A stretch of 64,000 nt of DNA from an uncultured Lachnospiraceae bacterium (lineage in GTDB: Bacteria > Bacillota > Clostridia > Lachnospirales > Lachnospiraceae): positions 1 to 64,000 of the forward strand of contig CANRFJ010000005.1 in assembly GCA_947629865.1 (NCBI GenBank), given 5' to 3'. The position numbers and the translations under genes are program-made. The notes beneath the pieces were generated by a model. It saw only the letters and a program-made list of their open reading frames with translations, did not search any database and had not been told where the DNA came from. Below are positions 8,195 through 16,509 of this stretch, in pieces. The number at the start of each line of letters is the position of its first letter. Within the stretch, counting starts at the first letter, position 1.

Positions 8195-9289
8195 TTATTT
8201 TCCCTTGCGGCTGTTCGCCAGCTCCTCAAAGTCCTTGCGGGCGTTGCGGAAACTCTCCATCAGCTTCGGAGAAAATACGCCGCACTCGCCGGCCACGATC
8301 ATGTGGAACGCCTCGTCCAGTGAAAAAGCGTCCTTGTAGACGCGCTCGCTCACCAGGGCGTCGTACACGTCCGCCACGGATACCAGCTGCGCAGAAATCG
8401 GGATATCGTCCCCGCACAATTTGTCCGGATAGCCCCGACCGTCGTAGCGCTCGTGGTGATGGCGGCAGATCTCATAACTGAGCTGGCGGTAATCGTCCTC
8501 CCATATTCCCTCAATCTGATTCAGTATAGCACAGCCGCGGGTGGTATGGGATTTCATGTACTCAAATTCATCTTCCGTCAACCGTCCCGGCTTCAGGAGG
8601 ATACTGTCCGGAATAGCGATTTTGCCCACGTCATGCAGCGAGCTGGCCTCGGTAATCATATCGACCTTCTCGCCTGTGAGCCCATACTCCGGATAATCCT
8701 TCATCATCTGGTAGCCGAGGATACGGGTAAATCCCTTTACCCTCTGGATATGCTCACCGCTCTCTAAGTTGCGGGACTCAACCACCGTACCGAGTATATC
8801 AATAATACGGACATTGTTCTCTTTCAGGCGCACCGCCTGCTGTTTGAGTATTTTATTCTGCTTTTGCAGTTCCTCTGTCTGCTGCTCCACCTTCTGCTCC
8901 AGAGAGGCCTGGTATGAAAACAGCGCGACGATATTTTCCACCCGCTTCCGGACAATGGAACTGTCGAACGGCTTCTGGACAAAATCAGAGACTCCGTACT
9001 CAAAACACTTTGTCTCGGTCTCGGAAGCGGTCTCGCCGCTGATTACGATGACCGGTATCTTCTTGATCCAGCCCCGGTCGTTCATCATGTCCAGCACGGC
9101 GAATCCGTCCATCTCCGGCATGACAAGATCCAGAAGGAGCAGCGAGAGCTCCCCGTTCATCTTTTCCAGACACTCCATCGCCTGCTTACCGTTCTCCGCC
9201 TGTAATACGTCGTACTCCTCCTCCAGCATCTCCTGGAGAAGCTCGCGGTTTAACTCCATATCGTCTACTATCAGAATACGTTTCTTCAT
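8195..9289 (-). CDS. Response regulator with HD-GYP phosphodiesterase domain
   Basis: 364 residues. The N-terminal receiver domain (1-120) has D9/D10, phospho-acceptor D54 (LLLDLVMPEMDG) and K106. A coiled-coil linker (about 125-165) leads to an HD-GYP domain with H219-D220 (SSLHDVGK), HHHERYDGRGYP (277-288) and SVADVYDAL. HD-GYP domains hydrolyse cyclic di-GMP, so this should couple phosphorylation to second-messenger breakdown. SD GGGAGG lies seven bases before the ATG. It is the last gene of a group HPt, FapA-like, REC-HD-GYP. No histidine kinase is adjacent, so the phosphate source is presumably encoded elsewhere. Confidence 0.9.
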   Translation of the reverse strand: MKKRILIVDDMELNRELLQEMLEEEYDVLQAENGKQAMECLEKMNGELSLLLLDLVMPEMDGFAVLDMMNDRGWIKKIPVIVISGETASETETKCFEYGVSDFVQKPFDSSIVRKRVENIVALFSYQASLEQKVEQQTEELQKQNKILKQQAVRLKENNVRIIDILGTVVESRNLESGEHIQRVKGFTRILGYQMMKDYPEYGLTGEKVDMITEASSLHDVGKIAIPDSILLKPGRLTEDEFEYMKSHTTRGCAILNQIEGIWEDDYRQLSYEICRHHHERYDGRGYPDKLCGDDIPISAQLVSVADVYDALVSERVYKDAFSLDEAFHMIVAGECGVFSPKLMESFRNARKDFEELANSRKGK

Positions 9290-9336
9290 TTACTTACCTC
9301 CCTGTTCTGTTCCATTACAACGGTTCTGTTTCATCT

Positions 9337-11514
9337 TTATCTTCGGTATACGCCGATCCGCTCGCCCGTTCGCTTCACCATGACGTTGGATTCCGGCTTT
9401 GCGTGCCAGCGCATACGGTCTATCTCAAATATGGTTCCCTCAAAGAGGTTGCCCTTGATAACCGCCCTGACATCCTCCATCTTGTCGATCCGCTCCTGCA
9501 GCTCGCTCTTTTTCTTATACATCTCCCCCTGCTCCAGCTCCTTGGTATAGATGGCGTCCTCAATCTTCAGGTACATCTCCATGGTGTTGCGGACTTCCGG
9601 CGGATATTTCCTCTGAAATCTCACAAAGGCATTGCCGAGGACAGATAAATCATTGTGAATCTGCTCGATCTTCCTGTCGATTTTTTTCTGGGCCTTTAAC
9701 AGCGAGCCGGTAACGCCCATCTGTATCAGCGTCTCAATCCGGTTCTGATTGCCCACCTGATGAGCCTCTATCCCCTGGATCGCCTGTACTACGCCTCCGG
9801 CGATGCCCCCGCCGTTGCCGGAGACAACAACCCGATTCTCCGCATGGATATTACAGTTTATGATATAATTGGCATACACGTCGTGTCCTGCCTGAACAAC
9901 TGTCGAATCAAAATATCTTCCTGCCACATTCCGGCCGGCCTCCAGTCTGCCCTTGCTGATTCCCCGCGCTCCCCGCTTCACGAGCAGGCTTCCGCCGCAG
10001 TCAACGACGCAGTCTCCCACTTCTCCCTCGATGACGACGTCGCCCGTCGCCCGAAGCACGGTTCCTCTCTCTACCCGACCGCGGACGAGCACGCTTCCGT
10101 CAAAATCCACGTCTCCCCCGCTCTTTGTCACCTCGTCCAGAACGCAGACTTCCGAAACCTTCAGGTGGTTCTCGTTCAGTTCAACCCGCCCGTCCATGGC
10201 CGCCACATAAGTTTTTTTATCATACAAAAGGAGAACGCCGCTGCAGGACAGCATCTTCTGCTCCCTGCCCTTCGTAGTTCGCAAAAATTTGCCCGTCACG
10301 GTATATCCGGACACTCCCGCGCCAGCCTCGTGATAACAGGCCAGCCTCTGCCCCTCTTTTACCAGTTCAAACCATGACACGGTGTCGTAATCCACAGAGC
10401 CGTCCTCTGCATAGTTCCGGTTCTCCTCCGGATTGGTGCGGAAAAAATACTCGTACCAGCCGTCGCCGCCCTTCTCCGGTTTTCTTCCCTTCGCGATCAG
10501 TACCGGTTTGTTGTAGTCCCTCTCCGCCAGCATACGGTCGAGTTCTTCCTCCAAAATTCCCTCTTTCACGCCCTCGTCCTTCAGCGCCCGAAGGATCTTC
10601 TCTTTGTCATATTCGTTGTCCGTGCTTCCCCGAATCTCAAGATAAGCCTCCTGCTCGTCGCCGCTGATGGTGATGATAAAATCCTCCAGCACTACCGGCG
10701 CGCGGCTCTGCTCGACGATGTCCCTGGCAATGTCTGCCAGCAGTTCTTTTCTCTTGCGCTCCATGTCTGCCGACGTGTAGATCAGGCTGCGGTATCCCGA
10801 TATGTCCAGCCCTTCCTCCAGCCCCAGCCGGATCTGCTCCATCTGGCGCGCCGAGTACATGCTGTTGGAATACTGGCTTATGTCAATGCGGTTTTCCAGT
10901 CCGTAGCGGAGCTCCCTCATCTGCTGCCAGGAATATTCCACACGGGCGTAGTGCGACACGTCCAGCCCTTCCTCCAGGCCCTTGCATATCTCGTGTATGG
11001 CAATCCCGCGGAATTCCTTTGACAGGTACGGGACGATATCCAGTTTTTTCTCCAGCGCCTTGCGGATCTCCTCCAGTTGTTCCGGATCGTATCCCTCCGT
11101 CACATACTCGACGATATTGACTTTGGATACATATGCCTTGCGCAGCTGCCGGAGAGTCTTGGCGCTTAATTTGAGAAAGCGGGACAAGTCGATGCCCTGC
11201 GCGAGGCCCTTGCGAACCTGGCGCATCTTGTCGTATGGAATCTCCGGAGACGCATAGCAGTCCACATTCAGGGAGGCCCTCAGTCCTTTGCGGATCTCCT
11301 CCATCTGAAACCAGTCGTAGTCCAGGCTGGCGTAGCGGGACACATCGATCCCCTCCTCCAAACCACGGCGGATCTGGTGCATCTGGATTGCCAGAAACTC
11401 TTTCTTCGCATAGCGCTCTATCTCCACACCGGAATCCAGTCCGGCCCTCAGTTCCTTTAACTGGTCTAAATCGTATTCCGTTGTGTCAATACCTCTCTGC
11501 CTCAGTCCTATCAT
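9337..11514 (-). CDS. FapA-like (DUF342) protein with N-terminal 26-residue repeats
   Basis: 725 residues. Residues 1 to about 245 are nine or ten degenerate 26-residue repeats with consensus QMxxIRxGLEEGxDVSxYAxxxY, predicted helical. A FapA/DUF342-type polymer-forming region follows (about 360-610), Gly/Val-rich and reading as a beta helix (DVDFDGSVLVRGRVERGTVLRATGDVVIEG). The C-terminus is a coiled coil (about 615-690). FapA-family proteins are cytoplasmic scaffolds linked to envelope or signalling functions. SD AGGTG precedes the ATG. It sits between HPt and REC-HD-GYP genes, so I infer a signalling scaffold. Similar repeats occur in other Clostridia proteins, as far as I recall, without a known function. 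Confidence 0.75.
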   Translation of the reverse strand: MIGLRQRGIDTTEYDLDQLKELRAGLDSGVEIERYAKKEFLAIQMHQIRRGLEEGIDVSRYASLDYDWFQMEEIRKGLRASLNVDCYASPEIPYDKMRQVRKGLAQGIDLSRFLKLSAKTLRQLRKAYVSKVNIVEYVTEGYDPEQLEEIRKALEKKLDIVPYLSKEFRGIAIHEICKGLEEGLDVSHYARVEYSWQQMRELRYGLENRIDISQYSNSMYSARQMEQIRLGLEEGLDISGYRSLIYTSADMERKRKELLADIARDIVEQSRAPVVLEDFIITISGDEQEAYLEIRGSTDNEYDKEKILRALKDEGVKEGILEEELDRMLAERDYNKPVLIAKGRKPEKGGDGWYEYFFRTNPEENRNYAEDGSVDYDTVSWFELVKEGQRLACYHEAGAGVSGYTVTGKFLRTTKGREQKMLSCSGVLLLYDKKTYVAAMDGRVELNENHLKVSEVCVLDEVTKSGGDVDFDGSVLVRGRVERGTVLRATGDVVIEGEVGDCVVDCGGSLLVKRGARGISKGRLEAGRNVAGRYFDSTVVQAGHDVYANYIINCNIHAENRVVVSGNGGGIAGGVVQAIQGIEAHQVGNQNRIETLIQMGVTGSLLKAQKKIDRKIEQIHNDLSVLGNAFVRFQRKYPPEVRNTMEMYLKIEDAIYTKELEQGEMYKKKSELQERIDKMEDVRAVIKGNLFEGTIFEIDRMRWHAKPESNVMVKRTGERIGVYRR

Positions 11515-11539
11515 TCTCTCACCTCAACTGCTCACTGCC

Positions 11540-11887
11540 TTATAGCGATTCAATCGCCTGTACTGTCTTTGCATACTCCCGCCTTACCCTCTCCAGGTTG
11601 GGCGTGATGTCCTCAGAGGGCTTGCCTCCGCGGAGCTGCTCCGTCAGATCGCTGCTCACTTCTGCCAGTACGGTGATACCGAGGTTCTGGCAGACGCCTT
11701 TTATATTGTGCGCACAGCGGAAAGCCGTCTCGTAGTCCTCGTCCGCCAATGCCTGCTCCAGAGGGGGCAGCATCGGATCCTGCAGAAATTTGCCAAGAAA
11801 TTTGGTAATTCTCTCCTCTTTCAGAAGTCTGCCCAGAACGCCGTCATAGTCGGCTCCCAGAAAATCATAACATTCCTTTACTGTCAC
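11540..11887 (-). CDS. Histidine phosphotransfer (HPt) domain protein
   Basis: 115-residue stand-alone HPt protein. The phospho-accepting histidine is H60 in FRCAHNIKGVCQNLG, the classic HPt helix signature, and the rest fits a four-helix bundle. HPt proteins shuttle phosphoryl groups between receiver domains and hybrid kinases. The start is GTG, with AGGAGG eight to nine bases upstream. It is followed after 25 bases by the FapA-like gene and then by the REC-HD-GYP gene, whose receiver is an obvious candidate partner. A matching hybrid kinase is not in this window. Confidence 0.85.
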   Translation of the reverse strand: MTVKECYDFLGADYDGVLGRLLKEERITKFLGKFLQDPMLPPLEQALADEDYETAFRCAHNIKGVCQNLGITVLAEVSSDLTEQLRGGKPSEDITPNLERVRREYAKTVQAIESL

Positions 11888-12043
11888 CTTGAACTCCTCC
11901 TAATCTTCCTAAACGCCCTCTCTACAGGGCGCTGACTGTTATATATACACTACTATTCTATCAAAATATCCGCAAAACTTCAATCAAAACCTTGTGCTGA
12001 CGGCGCATAAATGTCTCCGGTTGCAAAAAGGGCCGCCCGTCAA

Positions 12044-12072
12044 TTGCTTTTTCCGCTGTTTTCCCCTATAAT
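12044..12072 (+). promoter_or_regulatory. Predicted promoter of the GDSL/tmcAL pair
   Basis: TTGCTT (12044-12049) and TATAAT (12067-12072), 17-base spacer, about 48 bases before the GDSL start. It lies in the divergent gap with the HPt group. Confidence 0.7.
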
Positions 12073-12119
12073 AATCATATAAAATCAGACAGGCTACACA
12101 GAAAACAAGGAGGAAAGCC

Positions 12120-12734
12120 ATGAAATCCATTCTCTGCTTCGGCGATTCCAATACCCACGGCTATATTCCCGGCGGCGGCCGCTATGACGAGAGCGTCCGC
12201 TGGCCCTGTGTGCTGGCGGGGCTCCTGGGGCCAGATTACCGTATCATCGAGGAGGGCCTGAACGGAAGAACCTCCTCCCTGGACGATCCGACAGAGCCGT
12301 TCCGCAACGCCATGGACTACATTGTTCCCTGCCTCGGCTCCCACGAGCCGCTGGATCTCACGGTGCTGATGCTGGGAAGCAACGATATGAAGCGGCAGTT
12401 TTCCCCCACCCTTGAAAAAATAACGGACGGTCTGCGCCGTCTCACCCGAATAATCCGCGAATTCAGCGGGGCGCCGGTTCTCCTCGTCAGCCCGATTGTG
12501 CTGGGAGACCAAATGGCCTTCTCCTCGTTCGGCCCCTCATTTCCGCCCGCGTCCGTCGCCCTCTCCCACGAGCTGGGCGGCGCGCTGCGGAGACTGGCGG
12601 AGGAGCTGGACGTTTTCTTTCTGGACGCCGCCCTCTACGCCTCCCCCTCTGCGGAGGACAGCCTGCACCTGACGGTGGATGGCCACCGGGCGCTGGCCCA
12701 TGCGCTCTGCAATAAAATAAAGGAGATTCTTTGA
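12120..12734 (+). CDS. SGNH/GDSL-family hydrolase (arylesterase-like)
   Basis: 204 residues with the SGNH blocks in order: block I FGDSNTHG with catalytic S10, block II EGLNGRTS, block III MLGSNDM, and block V DSLHLTVDGH carrying the Asp and His of the triad. These are lipases or esterases with small acyl substrates; the arylesterase type is closest by eye. No signal peptide is seen. AAGGAGG lies six bases before the ATG. It is separated from tmcAL by one base, so the two are co-transcribed, but I see no functional link. Confidence 0.85.
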   Translation: MKSILCFGDSNTHGYIPGGGRYDESVRWPCVLAGLLGPDYRIIEEGLNGRTSSLDDPTEPFRNAMDYIVPCLGSHEPLDLTVLMLGSNDMKRQFSPTLEKITDGLRRLTRIIREFSGAPVLLVSPIVLGDQMAFSSFGPSFPPASVALSHELGGALRRLAEELDVFFLDAALYASPSAEDSLHLTVDGHRALAHALCNKIKEIL

Positions 12735-12735
12735 C

Positions 12736-13872
12736 ATGAACACAGTGGGAATCATCGCCGAATACAATCCCTTCCACGAGGGGCACGCCTACCATCTCCG
12801 CCGCGCCAGAGAAGCTGCGGGGGCGGATTTTGCCGTCGTTATCTTAAACGGCGACTTCGTCCAGAGGGGCGAGCCCGCTGTCTACGACAAGTATGCGAGG
12901 ACGAGAGCCGCGCTGGAGGGGGGAGCCGACTTAGTCTTCGAGCTGCCGGTGCGCTTTGGCCTGTCCAGCGCCGGAGATTTTGCCCTGGGCGGAATCCTCG
13001 CCCTGACCGGACTGGGCTTTGTCTCCCATGTGTGCTTCGGCAGCGAGTGCGGGGAGCTGGCCCCCCTGTGGGACACGGCCGCACTGCTGGCGGAGGAGAC
13101 GGACGAATTCCGCGCCGCACTGGACGCCGCCCTCCGGCAGGGGTTGTCCTACCCCGCCGCCAGAGCCTCCGCGCTGGCACAGACGTCTGCCTGTCCGGAG
13201 GAGATGCTCCGCCAGCCAAACAATATACTGGGAATTGAATATTGCCTGGCTATTCAGAGAACCGGCTCCCGCCTGACGCCGCTGACAATCCGGCGGGAGG
13301 GACAGGACTATCACGGCAGGGAGGGCGCAGACGCAGACGGCTACCCGTCCGCCACGGCTCTCCGCCAGAAAATTTACTCCGGCCGCACACCCCACCTGCG
13401 CCTGAATGATTTCTCCGATATGATCGGCTACGCCCTCCGCACCTGCTCCTCTCTGGAGCAGTATAAGGACGTTTCGCCCGAACTGGCCGACACTATACGC
13501 AAAAGACTGCCGGACTTCCGGCTGGCGGAGGAGTTTGCCGCGGAGTGCCAGAGCCGCACCTTTACGGCCGGACGTATCCGACGGGCCCTTCTCCAGTGTC
13601 TGCTCGGCATCCGCAGTTTAGCCCCCTCTATGCCGTATCTCCGTCTTCTGGGCATGAGGCGGGAGGCCTCTGTCCTGCTGGCCCACAGGGAAAATATCCC
13701 CTGCGCCGTCCTGTCCCGTCTGGCTGTGGACGCAAAGTCCCTGTCCGATCCGGAACGGCTGCTTCTGGAACAGGATATCCTGGCGTCGGATCTGTACCGC
13801 CAGGTATACGGGCGAAAATACGGGGAGGACAATCCGAATGAATATCAACACTCTCCCATTGTATGGGAATAG
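12736..13872 (+). CDS. tmcAL: tRNA(Met) cytidine acetate ligase (YlbM family)
   Basis: 378-residue nucleotidyltransferase-like protein. The N-terminus GIIAEYNPFHEGHAYHL holds the HxGH nucleotide-binding motif (H15-H18), followed by LNGDFVQRGEPAVYDKYARTRAAL, the family hallmark. It activates acetate with ATP to form N4-acetylcytidine at the wobble position of elongator tRNA-Met. Length and motifs match Bacillus YlbM/TmcAL. It is the second gene of a two-gene unit and ends before an inverted repeat shared with convergent glgP. Confidence 0.9.
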   Translation: MNTVGIIAEYNPFHEGHAYHLRRAREAAGADFAVVILNGDFVQRGEPAVYDKYARTRAALEGGADLVFELPVRFGLSSAGDFALGGILALTGLGFVSHVCFGSECGELAPLWDTAALLAEETDEFRAALDAALRQGLSYPAARASALAQTSACPEEMLRQPNNILGIEYCLAIQRTGSRLTPLTIRREGQDYHGREGADADGYPSATALRQKIYSGRTPHLRLNDFSDMIGYALRTCSSLEQYKDVSPELADTIRKRLPDFRLAEEFAAECQSRTFTAGRIRRALLQCLLGIRSLAPSMPYLRLLGMRREASVLLAHRENIPCAVLSRLAVDAKSLSDPERLLLEQDILASDLYRQVYGRKYGEDNPNEYQHSPIVWE

Positions 13873-13919
13873 CTCGTGTACCTTCTTTGTCCTTCGCACT
13901 GCGCAAAAGACTAAGAGAA

Positions 13920-13964
13920 GGGGCTGTCGCTTTACGAATTCTCATTCGTTAAAGTGGCAGCCCC
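13920..13964. terminator. Inverted repeat between convergent tmcAL and glgP
   Basis: The arms GGGGCTGTCGCTTTACGAAT and ATTCGTTAAAGTGGCAGCCCC pair almost perfectly, with one bulge and a G-T. Flanking T runs are short on both sides, so this is probably a bidirectional but weak terminator between the converging genes. Confidence 0.6.
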
Positions 13965-14024
13965 CCTTTGGGCTATTGTATATCGCTGCCGCCGTGCGGC
14001 TATATGGCAGTCCCGTTTTCCAAT

Positions 14025-16487
14025 CTACAGTACTACCTTCTGCAGGTGCCAGATGTCCTTGACATACTCCTCAATGGTGCGGTCGGAGGAGAATTTTCCG
14101 CACTTGGCCACCTGGAGCATCGCCATTCTGGCCCAGCGCTTCTCGTCGCGGTACGCCTCCTCCACTCTTTTCTGCGCCTCCTCATAGGAGCGGAAATCCT
14201 TCAGTATGAAGTACTGGTCGGCGCGCTCGCCCCCGTTGGACTCCAGAAGGGAATTGTAAATCTCACGGAACATATCCAGGTTGTCGTGGGAGTAAGTTCC
14301 GTCCACCAGCTGAGTCAGCACCGCGCGGATATCCGAATCCATGTTGTAGATTTCCTTCGGGTTGTACTGGTTGTTGTGCTCGAAGTCGATGACCTCCTGG
14401 GAAGACAGTCCGAAGATGAAGGCGTTTTCCTCGCCTACCTCCTCTACAATCTCCACGTTGGCGCCGTCCATGGTTCCCAGTGTCGGCGCGCCGTTCAGCA
14501 TGAATTTCATGTTGCCGGTTCCGGACGCCTCCTTGCTGGCAGTAGATATCTGCTCGGACACGTCGGCGGCGGCGAAAATCATCTCCGCGTTGGACACACG
14601 GTAATTCTCGATGAACACAACCTTGATCTTGCCCTGAATGGACGCGTCATTATTTACTACGTCCGCCACACTGGTAATCAGTTTGATGATCGCCTTGGCG
14701 CGGCGGTATCCGGCAGATGCCTTGGCGCCGAATATAAAGGTGCGCGGATAGAAATTCATCTGCGGATTCTTCTTGAGTTCGTTATACAGGTGCATTACAT
14801 GTAAAATATTTAAGAGCTGGCGCTTGTACTCATGAAGGCGTTTTACCTGCACGTCGAAGATCGAGCGCGGATCTACCTCTATGCCGTTGTGCTCTTTGAT
14901 ATATTTTGCCAGGCGGACTTTGTTCTGGTACTTGATGTTCATAAATTCCTGCTGGCATTTTTCGTCGTCTACATAGACTGACAGTTTATCCAGATGAGCC
15001 AGGTCGGTGATCCACTCGTCCCCGATCTTATTAGTTACCCACTCTGCCAGCTTCGGATTGCCGTGCAGCAGAAAACGCCGCTGGGTGATTCCGTTGGTCT
15101 TATTGTTGAATTTCTCCGGCATCATCTCATAGAAGTCCTTCAGCTCCTGATTCTTCAGTATCTCCGTGTGCAGTCTCGCCACACCGTTTACGGAGAAGCC
15201 GGCCACAATTGCCAGATGCGCCATCTTCACCTGGCCGTCATAGATAATCGCCATGCTCTTTATCTTCTCAAAATTGTCCGGATATTTTTCCTGAATCTGA
15301 TTCTGGAAGCGGCGGTTAATCTCCTCAATAATCTGATAGATCCTCGGAAGCAGACGGGAGAACAGCTCCAGCGGCCACTTCTCCAGCGCCTCGGCCATGA
15401 TTGTGTGGTTGGTGTAGGCGCAGCAGCGGGTAGTGATGTCCCAGGCCTCGTCCCAGTTCAGTCCGTACTCGTCTAACAGGAGCCGCATAAGCTCCGGTAT
15501 CGTCACGGTCGGGTGCGTATCGTTGAGCTGGAAGCATATCTTATCCGGCAGTCCGTGAATGTCGCTGTGGTTTGTCATGTATTTCTTCACGGCGCACTGT
15601 ACGCTGGCGGACACGAAGAAATACTGCTGCTTTAAGCGCAGCTCCTTGCCGGCGGTGTGATTGTCGTTCGGGTAGAGCACCTCGCAGATTGTCCTCGCCA
15701 GGTTCTGCTGCTCTACGGCTTTCTGGTAATCGCCCTTGTCAAAGGAATCCAGGTTAAAGTTGTCAATCGCCTCGGCGTCCCAGATGCGCAGCGTATTGAC
15801 AATGCGGTTGCCGTAGCCGACTACCGGCAGGTCATACGGAACCGCCAGGACGGACTGGTAGTTCTCCTGCACGAAGTGGTCGCGGCCGCTGGCCTCGTCC
15901 TTGCGCACGGCGACATATCCGCCAAAGCGAACCTCCACCGCATACTCCGGCCGCTTCATCTCAAACGGGTTGCCGTCCTTCAGCCAGTCGTCCGGAGCCT
16001 CTACCTGAAATCCGTTCTCTATCTTCTGCATGAACATTCCATACTTGTAGCGGATACCGCAGCCGTAAGCCGGATAGCCGAGAGTGGAGAGAGAATCCAG
16101 GAAGCAGGCGGCCAGCCGTCCCAGACCACCGTTTCCGAGAGCTGCGTCCGGCTCCTGATCCTCCAGTTCGTCAAGGTTGACGCCCATCTCCTCCAGAACC
16201 TCGCGCACGACCTTATCCTGTCTGAGGTTGATAATCATATTACCCATGGCGCGTCCCATGAGAAATTCCATGGAGAGGTAGTAGATGGTCTTTACATCTC
16301 TTTTCTCGTATTCCTTGTGCGTGGCCATCCAGTCGTCCACCACGATATCCTTGATTGCAAAGGCCACCGCCTGGAACAGCTGCTGGGAGGTCGCTTCCTC
16401 TACGGATTTGCGAAACAGCAGTTTCATGTAGTTCTCGATGTTCTGTCTCAGTTCTTTTTTCTTTTCGGTTTCATTCTTTAATGCCAT
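14025..16487 (-). CDS. glgP: Glycogen/starch alpha-glucan phosphorylase
   Basis: About 820 residues, starting MALKNETEKK at 16487, where GGAGG is five bases upstream. It cleaves alpha-1,4-glucans with phosphate to glucose-1-phosphate. Signatures are EDQEPDAALGNGGLGRLAACFLDS in the N-terminal half and the PLP site KEASGTGNMK in the C-terminal half. Length and motifs are those of the GT35 family. It begins 22 bases after ileS and is probably read through from the ileS T-box transcript, an odd pairing. Glycogen synthesis genes glgC and glgD and malQ are elsewhere in the window. Confidence 0.96.
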   Translation of the reverse strand: MALKNETEKKKELRQNIENYMKLLFRKSVEEATSQQLFQAVAFAIKDIVVDDWMATHKEYEKRDVKTIYYLSMEFLMGRAMGNMIINLRQDKVVREVLEEMGVNLDELEDQEPDAALGNGGLGRLAACFLDSLSTLGYPAYGCGIRYKYGMFMQKIENGFQVEAPDDWLKDGNPFEMKRPEYAVEVRFGGYVAVRKDEASGRDHFVQENYQSVLAVPYDLPVVGYGNRIVNTLRIWDAEAIDNFNLDSFDKGDYQKAVEQQNLARTICEVLYPNDNHTAGKELRLKQQYFFVSASVQCAVKKYMTNHSDIHGLPDKICFQLNDTHPTVTIPELMRLLLDEYGLNWDEAWDITTRCCAYTNHTIMAEALEKWPLELFSRLLPRIYQIIEEINRRFQNQIQEKYPDNFEKIKSMAIIYDGQVKMAHLAIVAGFSVNGVARLHTEILKNQELKDFYEMMPEKFNNKTNGITQRRFLLHGNPKLAEWVTNKIGDEWITDLAHLDKLSVYVDDEKCQQEFMNIKYQNKVRLAKYIKEHNGIEVDPRSIFDVQVKRLHEYKRQLLNILHVMHLYNELKKNPQMNFYPRTFIFGAKASAGYRRAKAIIKLITSVADVVNNDASIQGKIKVVFIENYRVSNAEMIFAAADVSEQISTASKEASGTGNMKFMLNGAPTLGTMDGANVEIVEEVGEENAFIFGLSSQEVIDFEHNNQYNPKEIYNMDSDIRAVLTQLVDGTYSHDNLDMFREIYNSLLESNGGERADQYFILKDFRSYEEAQKRVEEAYRDEKRWARMAMLQVAKCGKFSSDRTIEEYVKDIWHLQKVVL

Positions 16488-16509
16488 AATTTCCTCCATT
16501 CGCATAAAA

